This document shows, piece after piece, positions 1 through 10,390 of a stretch of DNA of 64,000 nt; positions within the stretch are counted from its first letter, which is position 1, and every line of letters starts with the position of its first letter. A model generated the notes under the pieces. It made no database searches and was not told where the DNA came from. It saw only the letters and a program-made list of their open reading frames with translations. The stretch comes from Nitratireductor sp. B36. GTDB taxonomy: Bacteria > Pseudomonadota > Alphaproteobacteria > Rhizobiales > Rhizobiaceae. Location: NCBI RefSeq assembly GCF_020833685.1, contig NZ_JACKZY010000001.1, positions 124,001-188,000 of the forward strand, read 5' to 3'. The position numbers and the translations under genes are program-made.

Positions 1-203
1 AATGGGCTCCCAAAGGGGACGAAATCCTCAAGCCGGCTGCGCGCGAGAATGGAGGCGCCGGAGCGAAAGAAGTCCTCGGCTTCCGCATTGACCTCGACCA
101 TGAAACCCTCGCAGTCGATCATCACCATCGGATGTCTCAGCGTGTTCAGGAGAAGACTGGCGGGGCCGATCTCCATGCGTGTGGGCTCCTCCTGCCTGTT
201 CAT
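1..203 (-). CDS. ntrB: Nitrogen regulation sensor histidine kinase NtrB, N-terminal part (cut by window edge)
   Basis: The first 67 codons of a protein running off the left edge. The visible part is the start of a PAS sensor domain, with the stretch LLLNTLRHPMVMIDCEGF followed by VNAEAEDFFRS, typical of NtrB/GlnL, the kinase/phosphatase that controls NtrC in response to nitrogen status through PII. The ATG overlaps the dusB stop as ATGA, so the two genes are translationally coupled, matching the nifR3-ntrB-ntrC order known in Rhizobiales. An internal ATG at codon 10 is an alternative start. The kinase domain lies outside the window. Confidence 0.85.
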   Translation of the reverse strand, partial: MNRQEEPTRMEIGPASLLLNTLRHPMVMIDCEGFMVEVNAEAEDFFRSGASILARSRLEDFVPFGSP

Positions 204-1198
204 GCGGCCAGACGCTCCTCGTGCCTGCGGAAAAGCCCCCGCAGAAGGCGTGAGACCTCGCGGTGATCGGTCCCCGTCATGATCGCCTTGCGGCTTTCGG
301 TATCGACCGCGCCGAGATGTCGGTCCATGTACCAACCAAGATGTTTGCGGGCGTGTCGTGTGCCGTGCTCCGTTCCGTAAAGGGCAAGCATTGCTTCGTA
401 GTGATCGACCACATAATCAGCCAGCGTCTCAGGCCGGCGGTCGGCATTGGCAGCGAGGGCTCCGGCCGTCCATGGCGCACCGTAATGCGCACGACCGATC
501 ATCACCGCATCCGCTCCGGATGCCGCAAGGATGCCCGCAGCATCCTCGGGTGTGTTCACATCGCCATTGGCAACAACGGGAATGGTGACGGCATCCTTCA
601 CCGCGGATATCGCCTGCCAGTCCGCCTTGCCCTTGTAGAACTGGCAGCGGGTACGCCCATGTACGGTCACCATTGCGACACCGGCAGCCTCAGCTCGGCT
701 GGCAATGTCCGGTGCGTTGAGCGCATGTTCGTCCCAGCCTAGCCGCATCTTTACCGTAACGGGCACCCGCACCGCCGACACAACTGCCTCGATCAGACTC
801 AGCGCATGGTCGGGTTCGCGCATCAGCGCAGAGCCGGAGTAACCGCCCGTCACCTTCTTGGCGGGGCAGCCCATATTGATGTCGATGATGTCGGCGCCTT
901 CTGCTTCCGCTATCCGCGCGCCCTCGGCCATCCAGCGTGCTTCCCTACCGGCAAGCTGCACCATATGCACGTCCACCTCGGGACGGCGCAGGCGGCGTGC
1001 CGATTCCGCCTTGCCACGCGCAAGTTCACCACTTGCTACCATCTCTGAAACCACAAGCCCCGCCCCGTGCGCATGCGCACGGGCGCGAAAGGCGAGATCG
1101 GTCACGCCCGACATTGGTGCCAGAAACACCCTGTTGCGGATGGTTACGGGCCCGACAGTAAGCGGTGTCGACAGAAATTCAGTGAACGAGATGCACAA
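200..1198 (-). CDS. dusB: tRNA-dihydrouridine synthase DusB (NifR3)
   Basis: FMN-dependent enzyme that reduces uridine to dihydrouridine in the D-loop of tRNA. The 332-residue length suits the family. Visible motifs are [10 protein letters not shown] near the N-terminus, [20 protein letters not shown] around residues 105-125 containing the catalytic cysteine, VKMRLGWDE, and the flavin phosphate-binding stretch [12 protein letters not shown]. It is the first gene of the dusB-ntrB unit (4-base ATGA overlap) and is transcribed away from ispDF across a 133-bp gap that must hold both promoters. Confidence 0.93.
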   Translation of the reverse strand: MCISFTEFLSTPLTVGPVTIRNRVFLAPMSGVTDLAFRARAHAHGAGLVVSEMVASGELARGKAESARRLRRPEVDVHMVQLAGREARWMAEGARIAEAEGADIIDINMGCPAKKVTGGYSGSALMREPDHALSLIEAVVSAVRVPVTVKMRLGWDEHALNAPDIASRAEAAGVAMVTVHGRTRCQFYKGKADWQAISAVKDAVTIPVVANGDVNTPEDAAGILAASGADAVMIGRAHYGAPWTAGALAANADRRPETLADYVVDHYEAMLALYGTEHGTRHARKHLGWYMDRHLGAVDTESRKAIMTGTDHREVSRLLRGLFRRHEERLAA

Positions 1199-1331
1199 AA
1201 TTAAAGCACCTTTTGCTTGTGCTTATTATTTAGCCACTTCGGGCCGCACCTGCAACACACAATTCGCTCGGAATGGGTGTCATGCAAATTCGGCTGGCCT
1301 TTCGTGGCGTGTCTTATTATGCGTCTGCCCT

Positions 1332-2591
1332 ATGGACAAGCAGATGCACCAATCCGAAATCCTTGCCGAGGCAGATCCTCGAGCGCCTCGCTCGACGGGA
1401 GAAGTCGCTGCCGTCATCGTTGCCGCCGGGCGTGGCGAGCGCGCAGGCCAATCCACCGAGGGGCCGAAGCAATATCGCCTGATCGGCGGCAAGCCCGTTC
1501 TGCGTCACACGCTCGAGACCTTCCTCGCCGATCCCCGCATCGAACGCATCGTGGTCGCGATCCATCCTGATGACGAAGCGCTCTTTGCCGAGGCGACGGC
1601 GGGGCTCTGCGCCGAACGTGTTCGTGCGATCCATGGCGGGCATTCACGGCAGGCCTCCACCCGGCTTGCCCTGCTCGCACTCTACGATCCGTCCCCCCAG
1701 ACGGTTCTGATTCACGACGGCGTGCGCCCCTTCATCGACCGGGAGCTCATCGACCGCATCATCAACGCCGTTGAAGAGGGCCAGGGTGCCCTGCCCGCCC
1801 TGCCCGTCGCAGACACGGTCAAACGGGCCGGCCCCGCAGGATTTATCGCCGAGACCGTTCCGCGCCACGACCTGCACGCTGCTCAGACCCCTCAGGGCTT
1901 TCCTTTCGCGCTGATCGCGGCTGCCCATGAGCGCGCGCACAAGCTTGGCCGTGAGGATTTCACCGACGACGCCTCGATAGCCGAATGGGCAAAGATCCCC
2001 GTCCGCCTCGTTGCCGGCGCCGTCGACAACATCAAGCTCACCTGGGCGCGGGATATTGCTCTTGCCGATGAGCGACTGAACCGTCCGACCGCCTTTCCCG
2101 ATGTGCGAACCGGGAACGGTTACGATGTTCACACCTTTACCGATGGCGACGCCGTCATCCTGTGCGGGGTCAGCATTCCCCACACGAAGCGTCTCTCGGG
2201 CCATTCCGATGCGGATGTCGGCCTGCATGCGCTCACCGACGCGCTGCTTGCCACTTGTGGCGCCGGAGACATCGGCACGCATTTTCCACCGTCCGACCCC
2301 CAATGGAAGGGGGCTGCCTCCCACATTTTCCTCGAACACGCCGCCCGCATCGTGCGTGATGCCGGCGGCCGCATTGCCAATGCAGACGTTACCATCATCT
2401 GTGAAGCGCCCAAGGTCGGTCCCCACCGGGAAGCAATGACCAAAGCCCTTTCCGCCATGCTCGGCATCGCGCCACACCGCATCTCGATCAAGGCCACGAC
2501 CAACGAGAAAATGGGCTTCATTGGCCGCGAGGAAGGCATCGCGGCCATTGCCACCGCCAGTGTGATCTATCCCGGCGAGGTTCCTGCATGA
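1332..2591 (+). CDS. ispDF: Bifunctional IspD/IspF: MEP cytidylyltransferase and MECDP synthase
   Basis: Catalyses two non-consecutive steps of the methylerythritol phosphate isoprenoid pathway: CTP transfer to MEP (IspD half, roughly residues 25-245, with [12 protein letters not shown] and [10 protein letters not shown]) and formation of the cyclic diphosphate (IspF half, roughly residues 258-417, with NGYDVHTF metal ligands and [18 protein letters not shown]). The fusion is a known alphaproteobacterial arrangement. The ATG at 1332 gives 419 residues; the reading frame is open further upstream but that stretch lies opposite dusB and is not IspD-like. An ATG four codons in (1344) is also possible. 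It overlaps cinA as ATGA. Confidence 0.93.
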   Translation: MDKQMHQSEILAEADPRAPRSTGEVAAVIVAAGRGERAGQSTEGPKQYRLIGGKPVLRHTLETFLADPRIERIVVAIHPDDEALFAEATAGLCAERVRAIHGGHSRQASTRLALLALYDPSPQTVLIHDGVRPFIDRELIDRIINAVEEGQGALPALPVADTVKRAGPAGFIAETVPRHDLHAAQTPQGFPFALIAAAHERAHKLGREDFTDDASIAEWAKIPVRLVAGAVDNIKLTWARDIALADERLNRPTAFPDVRTGNGYDVHTFTDGDAVILCGVSIPHTKRLSGHSDADVGLHALTDALLATCGAGDIGTHFPPSDPQWKGAASHIFLEHAARIVRDAGGRIANADVTIICEAPKVGPHREAMTKALSAMLGIAPHRISIKATTNEKMGFIGREEGIAAIATASVIYPGEVPA

Positions 2592-3079
2592 GCGGTTTCG
2601 AGACGCCCGCCCGCAAAGTGCTGAAGGCCTGTGAAGCGCGCGGCATCATGCTGGCCACCGCCGAATCATGCACCGGCGGCATGATCGCCGCGGCCCTGAC
2701 GGACATCGCCGGTTCGTCCTCCGTTGTCGATCGTGGTTTCGTCACCTATTCCAACGAAGCCAAGATGGAGATGCTCGGCGTCTCACCCGAAACACTCGCA
2801 AACCATGGCGCGGTTTCGCGCGAGACCGCGCTCGAAATGGCCGCCGGTGCCCTCGCCCGTTCACGTGCTGGCGTGACGGTCGCCGTCACAGGTATCGCCG
2901 GCCCCGATGGCGGATCGACAGAAAAGCCGGTCGGCCTTGTCTGGTTCGGTCTGGCGCTAGAAGGACGCGAACCCGTCGCGCAATCGCACATCTTCTCGGG
3001 CAAGGATCGAGCAGGCGTCCGGGCTTCCACAGTCGAAACGGCACTCGATATGGTGCTCTCGACCCTGAAAACCGCTTAA
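2588..3079 (+). CDS. pncC: CinA C-terminal-type nicotinamide-nucleotide amidohydrolase
   Basis: A 163-residue stand-alone CinA C-terminal domain. Such proteins deamidate nicotinamide mononucleotide to nicotinate mononucleotide in pyridine-nucleotide salvage. Motifs seen: [21 protein letters not shown] near the start, the conserved [11 protein letters not shown] in the middle, and a C-terminal stretch like [15 protein letters not shown]. Start overlaps the ispDF stop (ATGA), so the two are an operon. The stop overlaps the stop of the convergent ratA-like gene by four bases. Activity is inferred from family. Confidence 0.88.
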   Translation: MSGFETPARKVLKACEARGIMLATAESCTGGMIAAALTDIAGSSSVVDRGFVTYSNEAKMEMLGVSPETLANHGAVSRETALEMAAGALARSRAGVTVAVTGIAGPDGGSTEKPVGLVWFGLALEGREPVAQSHIFSGKDRAGVRASTVETALDMVLSTLKTA

Positions 3080-3531
3080 ACGCCTGTCCCGTAGACCGCA
3101 TCCGCGCGGCGCTCGAAGGCTTCGGAAAACATGCGGAACGCCCGGTCGAACATCGCGCCCATCAATGCGCCCAGCATCCTGCTCTTGAATTCATACTCGA
3201 TGAAAAAGTGGATGTCGCACTGCTGATCGCCGGCGGGCTCGAAACGCCACTCGTTTTTCAGGAAGCGAAACGGACCATCCACATAACGCACATCGATCGC
3301 CGCATCTTCCGGCTTCAGCGTGACCTGGCTTGTGAACGTTTCCCGCAGCGCCTTGTAGCCCACCGTCATGTCGGCGACGAGGAGCGTGACCCCGTCGCGT
3401 TCCTTGCGGGTGCGCACGGAAAGCGCTTCGCACATGGGCACGAATTCGGGATATTTCTCCACATCCGCGACCAGCGCGAACATGTCTTCAGGCGTGTGCG
3501 CCACCCGGCGCACGGTCTCGAATTTCGGCAT
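3076..3531 (-). CDS. ratA: RatA/COQ10-like START-domain protein
   Basis: A 151-residue SRPBCC (START-like) protein. It begins FETVRRVAHTPEDMFALVADVEKYPEFVPMCEALSV, the signature of the COQ10/RatA (polyketide cyclase) group. In mitochondria COQ10 binds ubiquinone for respiration; in E. coli the relative RatA was reported to hinder 70S assembly. I favour the quinone-binding role because the gene follows lipA and lpdA, but this is inference. The start ATG overlaps the lipA stop by one base (TGATG). Last gene of the long minus-strand run. Confidence 0.85.
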   Translation of the reverse strand: MPKFETVRRVAHTPEDMFALVADVEKYPEFVPMCEALSVRTRKERDGVTLLVADMTVGYKALRETFTSQVTLKPEDAAIDVRYVDGPFRFLKNEWRFEPAGDQQCDIHFFIEYEFKSRMLGALMGAMFDRAFRMFSEAFERRADAVYGTGV

Positions 3532-4508
3532 CAGTTCGCAGCAGAATCCGCAGCGCTCAGGCGCGCATCACGTGCGGCCTTCAGCTTGGCGAAATCCTCG
3601 CCCGCATGGTGCGAGGAGCGCGTGAGCGGGCTCGACGACACCATGAGGAAGCCCTTCGTGTAAGCCACGGTTTCGTAGGACTTGAACTCTTCGGGCGTCA
3701 CGAATTTCTTCACCGGATGGTGCTTGCGCGTCGGCTGCAGATACTGGCCGATGGTCATGAAATCAACATTGGCCGAGCGCAGATCATCCATGAGCTGCAA
3801 CACTTCGTTGCGCTCTTCGCCAAGCCCCACCATGATGCCGGATTTGGTGAACATGGTCGGATCCAGCTCCTTCACCTGCTGGAGCAGCCGCAGCGAATGG
3901 AAATAGCGCGCACCGGGGCGAACTTTAAGATAATTCCCCGGTACCGTCTCCAGGTTGTGGTTGAAGACATCGGGCTTTGCTGCAACCACGATTTCCAGTG
4001 CGCCATCCTTGCGCAGGAAGTCCGGCGTGAGGATCTCGATGGTCGTTTCGGGAGAAGCAGAGCGGATCGCGCCGATCACATCGGCAAAATGCTGCGCGCC
4101 CCCATCGGCCAGGTCGTCGCGGTCGACCGAAGTGATGACCACATGCTTCAGCGCCATTTCGCGCACGGCCTTGGCGACGTTTTCCGGCTCGTTGATATCC
4201 ACCGGACCGGGAATGCCCGTGGCGACGTTACAGAAGGCACAGGCGCGGGTGCAGATCTCGCCGAGGATCATGAAGGTCGCGTGCTTCTTGTCCCAGCATT
4301 CGCCGATGTTCGGGCAGCCCGCCTCTTCGCACACGGTCACGAGCTTGTTGGATTTCACGATCTCGCGGGTTTCCAGATACCCTTGCGAGGTCGGTGCCTT
4401 GACCCGGATCCATTTGGGCTTGCGCAGCACTTCCTGATCGGGCCGGTGCGCCTTTTCAGGGTGCCGCGGGCGCGGCTTGGCGGTGACAGTATCGAGAATC
4501 GTGACCAT
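3531..4508 (-). CDS. lipA: Lipoyl synthase LipA
   Basis: Radical-SAM enzyme that inserts two sulfurs into protein-bound octanoyl groups, completing the lipoyl cofactor of E2 subunits. The 325-residue protein shows both cluster motifs: the auxiliary [4Fe-4S] cysteines in [12 protein letters not shown] (about residues 58-69) and the radical-SAM triad CTRACAFC (about 86-93), plus the conserved C-terminal SSHHAGEDF, whose RSSHH serine is the third-type ligand of the auxiliary cluster. It sits downstream of the PDH genes whose E1-beta, E2 and E3 products need or use lipoate, a sensible functional grouping. Seven bases separate it from the membrane protein gene upstream. Confidence 0.96.
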   Translation of the reverse strand: MVTILDTVTAKPRPRHPEKAHRPDQEVLRKPKWIRVKAPTSQGYLETREIVKSNKLVTVCEEAGCPNIGECWDKKHATFMILGEICTRACAFCNVATGIPGPVDINEPENVAKAVREMALKHVVITSVDRDDLADGGAQHFADVIGAIRSASPETTIEILTPDFLRKDGALEIVVAAKPDVFNHNLETVPGNYLKVRPGARYFHSLRLLQQVKELDPTMFTKSGIMVGLGEERNEVLQLMDDLRSANVDFMTIGQYLQPTRKHHPVKKFVTPEEFKSYETVAYTKGFLMVSSSPLTRSSHHAGEDFAKLKAARDARLSAADSAAN

Positions 4509-4515
4509 GTTTGTC

Positions 4516-4803
4516 CTATCGCGCCCGGCTGGAAGACGAGCGTCCGAATACCCAGAGGATCAGGATCGCGCCAACAATGGCGATCACCAGATTGCCCAGA
4601 AAACCGTAGAACGAGATGCCGACCAGACCGGCAAGCGTTCCGCCGACGAAGGAACCGGCGATGCCAACAAGGATGTTGGTCAGAAAACCATGATCGCGGT
4701 TCATCGTTTTCTCGGCCACGTAACCGGCCAGAAAGCCGATGACGAGCAGGCCGAAAAAGCCGACGCCGGGCATGCCCAGAAGGCCATAGCTTTCTTCCAT
4801 CAT
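4516..4803 (-). CDS. GlsB/YeaQ/YmgE-family small membrane protein
   Basis: A 95-residue, strongly hydrophobic protein with about three membrane segments and Gly-rich helices such as [18 protein letters not shown] and [19 protein letters not shown]. This is the 'transglycosylase-associated' (GlsB/YeaQ) family, small inner-membrane proteins often linked to stress, with no agreed biochemical function. A strong AGGA upstream of ATG (MMEES...) supports the start; the second codon is also ATG. It lies between lpdA and lipA in the same direction, 7 bp before lipA, so it is probably cotranscribed. Confidence 0.85.
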   Translation of the reverse strand: MMEESYGLLGMPGVGFFGLLVIGFLAGYVAEKTMNRDHGFLTNILVGIAGSFVGGTLAGLVGISFYGFLGNLVIAIVGAILILWVFGRSSSSRAR

Positions 4804-4875
4804 CCTGTTCCTCGTTCAATGTTCCCCCGCATATAGTCCAGTTGCTGCGGGGGAAACAGGGGCCTTCAGCCCATT

Positions 4876-6321
4876 TTACGCGTTGAGCGTACGCCCATAG
4901 GCGTCGAGCACGCTCTCTTTCATCATCTCAGACAGGGTCGGATGCGGGAAGACCGTGTGCATCAGCTCTTCTTCCGTCGTCTCAAGGTTCATCGCAACGA
5001 CGAAGCCCTGAATGAGCTCGGTAACCTCGGCACCAATCATGTGTGCGCCGAGAAGCTCGCCCGTCTTTTTGTCGAAGATCGTCTTGACGAAACCCTGGTC
5101 TTCGCCGAGCGCAATCGCCTTGCCGTTGGCGGCAAACTGATAGCGGCCAACCCGGATGTCGCGGCCGGCTTCCTTGGCTTTGGCTTCCGTGAGGCCGACG
5201 GAGGCAACCTGCGGATGGCAATAGGTGCAGCCGGGGATCAGCCCCTTGTCGAGCGCATGGACGCCCGGCACGCCGGCGATCTTCTCGATGCAGATCACGC
5301 CCTCATGCTCGGCCTTGTGCGCCAGCATGGGCGGGCCCGCCACATCGCCGATTGCGTAGATGCCCTCAACATTGGTGCGACCGTACCCGTCGACCGCCAC
5401 ACAGCCGCGATCCGTCTTAACCCCGAGCGATTCGAGGCCGAGATTCTCGATATTGCCCTGCACGCCAACGGCGGAGATCAGCTTCTCGGCCGAAATCTTC
5501 TCAACCTTGCCGTCCTTGGTTTCGATATGGGCGGTGATCCCGTCCTTGGTCTTCTCGACCTTGGCAACTTTCGCCTCAAGCTTGAACTGGATGCCCTGTT
5601 TCTCGAACTGGCGCTTTGCAAACTTCGAGACTTCCGCATCCTCGACCGGCAGGATCTGCGGCATCAGCTCTACAACCGTCACATCCGCTCCCATGGTGCG
5701 GTAGAAGGAGGCGAACTCCATGCCGATGGCGCCGGAGCCCATCACGACGAGCGATTTCGGCATGGTCTTCGGAACCATCGCCTCGAAATAGGTCCAGATC
5801 TTGTCACCATCCGGCTCGATGCCTGGCAGAACGCGCGGGCGTGCTCCGGTTGCGACAATGATGTGCTTTGCCTTGTAGGTGCCGGCACCCTTGGTGTTCT
5901 TCGGCATGGGTGGCTGCGGCTGCATCGCCTTTTTGGAGGGTTCGGAAACGACCACCTCGCCCGGCTTGGAAAGCTTCGCCTCACCCCAGATCACGTCGAT
6001 CTTGTTCTTCTTCATCAAGAATCCGACGCCGCCATTCAGCCGCTGGGAGACCTTGCGTGAGCGGTCGACAACGGCATTCACATCCGCAGAAATCTTGCCG
6101 TCGATGGTCAGGCCGTAATCCTTGCCGTTCTCGGCATAGTGCTTGATCTCGGCCGAGCGCAGCAGCGCCTTTGTCGGGATACAGCCCCAGTTGAGGCAGA
6201 TGCCGCCCAGATGCTCTCGCTCCACGATTGCCGTTTTCAAACCAAGCTGTGCCGCGCGGACGGCGGTGACATAGCCGCCGGGTCCCGATCCGATGATGAT
6301 AACGTCGTAATTTTCAGCCAC
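4876..6321 (-). CDS. lpdA: Dihydrolipoyl dehydrogenase (E3) of pyruvate dehydrogenase
   Basis: Flavoprotein that re-oxidises dihydrolipoyl groups with NAD+. The 481-residue protein has the FAD Rossmann motif IIGSGPGGYVTAVRAAQLG, the redox disulfide GGICLNWGCIPTK, the NAD-binding GSGAIGMEFASF, the second FAD stretch IYAIGDVAGPPMLAHKAEHEG and the catalytic HPHPTLSE near the end. It carries a short Pro/Lys-rich insertion around residues 125-145 before HIIVATGARPR. The start is GTG at 6321, chosen because AAGGAG lies nine bases upstream. Its place after pdhABC marks it as the E3 of that complex. Confidence 0.95.
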   Translation of the reverse strand: MAENYDVIIIGSGPGGYVTAVRAAQLGLKTAIVEREHLGGICLNWGCIPTKALLRSAEIKHYAENGKDYGLTIDGKISADVNAVVDRSRKVSQRLNGGVGFLMKKNKIDVIWGEAKLSKPGEVVVSEPSKKAMQPQPPMPKNTKGAGTYKAKHIIVATGARPRVLPGIEPDGDKIWTYFEAMVPKTMPKSLVVMGSGAIGMEFASFYRTMGADVTVVELMPQILPVEDAEVSKFAKRQFEKQGIQFKLEAKVAKVEKTKDGITAHIETKDGKVEKISAEKLISAVGVQGNIENLGLESLGVKTDRGCVAVDGYGRTNVEGIYAIGDVAGPPMLAHKAEHEGVICIEKIAGVPGVHALDKGLIPGCTYCHPQVASVGLTEAKAKEAGRDIRVGRYQFAANGKAIALGEDQGFVKTIFDKKTGELLGAHMIGAEVTELIQGFVVAMNLETTEEELMHTVFPHPTLSEMMKESVLDAYGRTLNA

Positions 6322-6390
6322 AGCTGGTTTCTCCTTGTAGTCATATCATTGTCCGGGCGCGGCTTGCACACCGCCGCGCCCCGAAAGTTT

Positions 6391-6942
6391 TCAGGCCCGC
6401 GCAGCCCCACGCAGGCCAAAGGCGATGAACAACAGGAACACGCCGTTCGAAAGCAGTTCAATCGCCAGCAGAATGCCCAGTATCGTTGCCGCAGACCACG
6501 GCAGGTCGGCGAGGATCATCACGCCCAGAATGAGCGACACGATTCCGGAGAAAAGCACCCATCCCCAGCCCGAGAGCGGGCGGAAGGAGAAGGAATACAT
6601 GACCTTTACCGCGCCCAGAACCAGAAACATGATCGCCACGAGAATGGTTAGCGAGATGATCCCCGCAGCCGGCTTGGCAATGATCGATACACCGACTGCA
6701 AGCGTCAGGACGCCCAAAAGCAATGCCCACAGAAATCCGCCCCAGCCGCGCACGCGAAAGGCCTGGACGATCTGCACGACCCCGAACAAGACGAATGTCC
6801 AGGCGGCCAGGATCGCCGCTGTCATGGTGGCGGCAAACGGGTTGGCCAGGGCCAGAATGCCCCCGATCAGCGAGATGGCTCCAAGCAGAGCCAGCCAGCC
6901 CCATGATGCATGTACACTTTCATGGTCCACCGTGTTCGTCAT
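6391..6942 (-). CDS. HdeD-family membrane protein
   Basis: A 183-residue protein with about six membrane helices arranged as three pairs, of the HdeD/DUF308 family (acid-resistance membrane proteins in enterics; function in alphaproteobacteria unknown). Segments include LALLGAISLIGGILALANPF and ILAAWTFVLFGVVQIVQAF. I place the start at the ATG at 6942, which follows AAGGAGGGGAGC, rather than the upstream TTG six codons earlier. It lies 14 bp after the SGNH hydrolase gene and before lpdA. Its presence inside the PDH run is positional only; no role in PDH is implied. Confidence 0.85.
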   Translation of the reverse strand: MTNTVDHESVHASWGWLALLGAISLIGGILALANPFAATMTAAILAAWTFVLFGVVQIVQAFRVRGWGGFLWALLLGVLTLAVGVSIIAKPAAGIISLTILVAIMFLVLGAVKVMYSFSFRPLSGWGWVLFSGIVSLILGVMILADLPWSAATILGILLAIELLSNGVFLLFIAFGLRGAARA

Positions 6943-6956
6943 GCTCCCCTCCTTTG

Positions 6957-7595
6957 TCAAAGCTCAAGCATGTCTCTCACGACCGGGGCGAGCCCCCGGC
7001 CAATGGAGCTCGTGTTTTCCGCGTCCAGATGAACGCCGTCAAGCGGGCTTGTGTGCGCCACGGAGCCGGCGTCGAAAAAAACGGCGCCGATCTCCTTGGC
7101 AAGCGATGCATAGAGAGCAGCCAACTTTGCCGATTCGATACGGGCGCTTTCAAACAAAGCCGCGAAATCGGGATCGGGCGTTTCACAAGCCGGCGGGGGC
7201 GACATGATGAGGACCTTCGGTGCCGGCTCTCCCATCGGATAGTCATGTCCGCGCACGATGTCGATCAGGCGCTGCATGCCCTGTTTTGCTCCGAAAGCGT
7301 GGCCACAGATGAAGGGCTTCATGTCGTTTGTGCCCAGCATGATGATGACCAGGTCGAGTGGCGCGTGGCTGGTGAGAAGCGTAGGCAGGACACGCGCACC
7401 ATTGCGGTCGGCACCGGCCGCAAAATCGTCGAACACCGTGGTTCGGCCATTCAACCCTTCGGCAATCACGCGCGCTTTGCCGCCAAGTTCAGCTTCAAGA
7501 ACGCTCGGCCAGCGAACGTCATGGGCGTGCCGCCCGGGGCCAACGGGGTCATACCCCCATGTCAGCGAATCGCCAAAGCACAGGATGGTCTTCAT
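6957..7595 (-). CDS. SGNH/GDSL hydrolase (arylesterase-like)
   Basis: A 212-residue SGNH hydrolase. The block I motif ILCFGDSLTWGYDP carries the nucleophilic Ser, GLNGRTT supplies the oxyanion Gly, MLGTNDMK the Asn, and DGVHLDAE near residue 190 the catalytic Asp-His pair. It resembles the octameric arylesterase/acyltransferase group (for example the mycobacterial perhydrolase) in length and in lacking a signal peptide. Substrate cannot be read from sequence. GGGGGAAACG precedes the ATG. It is 31 bp downstream of pdhC and probably in the same transcript. Confidence 0.88.
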   Translation of the reverse strand: MKTILCFGDSLTWGYDPVGPGRHAHDVRWPSVLEAELGGKARVIAEGLNGRTTVFDDFAAGADRNGARVLPTLLTSHAPLDLVIIMLGTNDMKPFICGHAFGAKQGMQRLIDIVRGHDYPMGEPAPKVLIMSPPPACETPDPDFAALFESARIESAKLAALYASLAKEIGAVFFDAGSVAHTSPLDGVHLDAENTSSIGRGLAPVVRDMLEL

Positions 7596-7626
7596 CGTTT
7601 CCCCCGGTAAAGCAGGTCCATGACGC

Positions 7627-8967
7627 CTAAATCAGCATGGTAAGCGGATTTTCGATGACCTGTTTGAAGGCGGCGAGGAGTTCGGCGCCGAGCGCCCCGT
7701 CCACCGCGCGGTGATCGGTCGACAGCGTCACCGACATCACCGTTGCCACCTTCACCTCGCCATCCTTCACCACCGCCCGCTGCTCGCCAGCGCCAACCGC
7801 GAGGATCGTCGCATGCGGCGGGTTGATGACGGCGGCGAAGTCCTTGATGCCGAACATGCCGAGATTGGAAACGGCCGTGTTGCCGCCCTGATACTCTTCC
7901 GCCTTCAGCTTGCGCGAGCGCGCCCGTGTTGCCAGATCCTTCATCTCGTTGGAAATCGCCGACAGCGTCTTCTCGTCGGCGCGGCGGATGATCGGCGTGA
8001 TCAGGCCGCCGGGGATCGACACAGCCACGCCCACATCGGCATGTTTGTGCTTCACCATGGCGCTCTCGGTCCAGGAGACATTCGCCTCCGGCACCATGGC
8101 AAGCGCCTTGGCATGCGCCTTGATGACCATGTCGTTGACCGACAGCTTGTAGGCCGGCTTCTCGCCATCCTCAGTCTTCACCTTCGGCGCGGCATCGTTC
8201 AACTGCTTGCGCAGCACCAGAAGCGCGTCGATCTCGCAGTCGAGTGTCAGGTAGAAATGCGGGATGGACGACTTCGCCTCGACCAGACGGCGGGCGATGG
8301 TCTTGCGCATGCTGTCATGGGGGATGAGCTCGTAGGAGCCTTCCTCGAACAGTTTCATGACCTGATCGTCGGACATGGCCGGCTGTGCGGACGGAGCGGC
8401 AGAAGGTGCTGCATCGGCGGCTTTCGCACCGCCATCCTTCGCCGCTGCTTCCACATCGGCCTTGACGATCCGGCCTTTCGGGCCGGAGCCCGAAATCGCT
8501 GCAAGATCGAGACCGGCTTCCTTCGCCAGACGGCGGGCAAGCGGAGAGGCGAATACGCGTTCGCCATCGCCTGCTGGTGCCGCCTTTGCTTCCGCAGGCT
8601 TTGCCTCGGATTTGGCAGCGGGCGCTTCTTCCTTTGCAGGCTTTTCCGCCTTGGATTCAGACTTGGGTTCAGGCTTCAAGTCGGATCCGCTCTCGGCAGC
8701 TTTCGCCGCCGCCCCGGCATCCTCGCCCTCTTCGGCCAGGATCGCGATCAGCGCATTCACCTTCACGCCCTCGGTGCCTTCCGGCACGACGATCTTGGCG
8801 ACAGTGCCCTCGTCCACAGCTTCCACTTCCATGGTCGCCTTGTCGGTTTCGATCTCGGCGATCACGTCGCCGGGTGCGACGCTGTCGCCCTCCTTGACCA
8901 TCCATTTGGCGAGATTCCCCTCCTCCATCGTCGGCGAAAGGGCAGGCATGGTGACTTTGATCGGCAT
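7627..8967 (-). CDS. pdhC: Pyruvate dehydrogenase E2, dihydrolipoyl acetyltransferase
   Basis: Core acetyltransferase of the PDH complex, 446 residues. Order of domains: one N-terminal lipoyl domain (residues 1-80, lipoyl-Lys in [11 protein letters not shown]), a Lys/Glu/Ala-rich linker (about 85-140), the peripheral-subunit-binding domain ([15 protein letters not shown]... [14 protein letters not shown], about 138-175), a second linker, and the catalytic domain ending in [16 protein letters not shown] with the active-site His and Asp. Thirteen bases or fewer separate it from pdhB, with AGGGGAGG before the ATG. Its lipoyl coding sequence shares a 50-bp exact match with pdhB (see findings). 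Confidence 0.97.
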   Translation of the reverse strand: MPIKVTMPALSPTMEEGNLAKWMVKEGDSVAPGDVIAEIETDKATMEVEAVDEGTVAKIVVPEGTEGVKVNALIAILAEEGEDAGAAAKAAESGSDLKPEPKSESKAEKPAKEEAPAAKSEAKPAEAKAAPAGDGERVFASPLARRLAKEAGLDLAAISGSGPKGRIVKADVEAAAKDGGAKAADAAPSAAPSAQPAMSDDQVMKLFEEGSYELIPHDSMRKTIARRLVEAKSSIPHFYLTLDCEIDALLVLRKQLNDAAPKVKTEDGEKPAYKLSVNDMVIKAHAKALAMVPEANVSWTESAMVKHKHADVGVAVSIPGGLITPIIRRADEKTLSAISNEMKDLATRARSRKLKAEEYQGGNTAVSNLGMFGIKDFAAVINPPHATILAVGAGEQRAVVKDGEVKVATVMSVTLSTDHRAVDGALGAELLAAFKQVIENPLTMLI

Positions 8968-8979
8968 GGTTTCCTCCCC

Positions 8980-10377
8980 TTAGCTGCGATAGGAAACGGC
9001 TTTCACCGCCTCAACCACTTCGGCCACGCTCGGCAGCGCGAGCTTTTCAAGGTTCGCCGCATAAGGCATCGGCACATCCTTGCCCGCAACCGTGATCACC
9101 GGCGCATCGAGATAGTCAAACGCCCGCTGCATCACCTGGCTGGCGATATGCGCACCGACCGAAGACTGCGGGAACCCTTCCTCCACTGTCACCAGACGGT
9201 TCGTCTTCTTCACCGAAGCGATCACCGTATCGAGGTCCATCGGGCGGATCGTGCGCAGGTCGATCACCTCCACGTCGATGCCCTCGCCCGCCAGCTCTTC
9301 CGCCGCCTTGACCGCATAGGTCATGCCGATGCCGAAGGAGACGATGGTCGCGTCCTTGCCTTCCTTGTGGATGCGCGCCTTGCCGATGGGCAGCACGAAA
9401 TCATCCATCTTCGGAACGTCAAAACTCTGGCCGTAGAGGATCTCGTTTTCGAGGAAGATCACCGGGTTCGGATCGCGGATCGCGGCCTTCAAAAGCCCCT
9501 TCGCGTCGGCTGCCGTATAAGGCATCACCACCTTGAGCCCCGGGATATGCCCATACCAGGCCGCATAGCACTGCGAGTGCTGCGCTGCCACGCGGGCAGC
9601 CGCACCGTTCGGACCGCGGAACACGATGGGCGCACCCATCTGGCCGCCGGCCATATACAGCGTCTTGGCCGCCGAATTGACGATCTGGTCGATCGCCTGC
9701 ATGGCGAAGTTGAACGTCATGAACTCGACGATCGGCTTCAGACCCGCAAAGGCGGCACCAACGCCAACGCCGGCAAAGCCGTGCTCGGTGATCGGCGTGT
9801 CGACCACGCGCTTGTCGCCGAACTCCTGCAAGAGCCCCTGCGTCACCTTGTAGGCGCCCTGATACTCGGCCACTTCCTCGCCCATGACGAAAACATCGCC
9901 GTCACGGCGCATTTCCTCGGCCATGGCGTCGCGCAGCGCCTCGCGCACGGTGGTCGAAACCATTTCCGTGCCTTCGGGAATGTCCGGATCGGCCGCCGCC
10001 TTCACCTCGGGTGCCGCCGGCACGGATCCACCGGCCTTATCTTCCGGCTCATCCTGTTCGGCATCATCGTTCGCCTCATCGGAGGCTTCCGCCGTGGGCT
10101 TCGAAGCGGCCTTGTCGAGATCGGCCTCGCTTTCGCCTTCAGTTAGAAGAAGCGCAATGGCCGTGTTGACCTTCACGCCTTCGGTGCCTTCGGCAATCAG
10201 GATTTTTCCGAGCGTGCCTTCGTCCACGGCTTCCACTTCCATGGTCGCCTTGTCGGTTTCGATCTCGGCGATCACGTCACCGGGCGCGACGGCATCGCCT
10301 TCCTTCTTGATCCATTTGGAAAGATTGCCCTCTTCCATGGTCGGAGAGAGCGCGGGCATGAGAATTTCGGTTGGCAT
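8980..10377 (-). CDS. pdhB: Pyruvate dehydrogenase E1 beta with N-terminal lipoyl domain
   Basis: Beta half of the thiamine-dependent E1, 465 residues. Residues 1-80 form a full lipoyl domain ([27 protein letters not shown]), followed by an acidic, low-complexity linker (about 85-140) and the transketolase-like E1-beta domain ([68 protein letters not shown]). A lipoylated E1-beta is known from alphaproteobacteria such as Sinorhizobium and Zymomonas. The start is the ATG at 10377 with GGGGAGGGCCGAC upstream; the frame is open further up but that part overlaps pdhA. Gap to pdhA is 13 bp. Confidence 0.96.
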   Translation of the reverse strand: MPTEILMPALSPTMEEGNLSKWIKKEGDAVAPGDVIAEIETDKATMEVEAVDEGTLGKILIAEGTEGVKVNTAIALLLTEGESEADLDKAASKPTAEASDEANDDAEQDEPEDKAGGSVPAAPEVKAAADPDIPEGTEMVSTTVREALRDAMAEEMRRDGDVFVMGEEVAEYQGAYKVTQGLLQEFGDKRVVDTPITEHGFAGVGVGAAFAGLKPIVEFMTFNFAMQAIDQIVNSAAKTLYMAGGQMGAPIVFRGPNGAAARVAAQHSQCYAAWYGHIPGLKVVMPYTAADAKGLLKAAIRDPNPVIFLENEILYGQSFDVPKMDDFVLPIGKARIHKEGKDATIVSFGIGMTYAVKAAEELAGEGIDVEVIDLRTIRPMDLDTVIASVKKTNRLVTVEEGFPQSSVGAHIASQVMQRAFDYLDAPVITVAGKDVPMPYAANLEKLALPSVAEVVEAVKAVSYRS

Positions 10378-10390
10378 GTCGGCCCTCCCC

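Noticed and set aside
7711-10146. 811-codon open frame on the plus strand opposite pdhC/pdhB
   Set aside because: His/Arg-rich translation without any domain, exactly antisense to clear PDH genes; a by-product of high GC at third codon positions.
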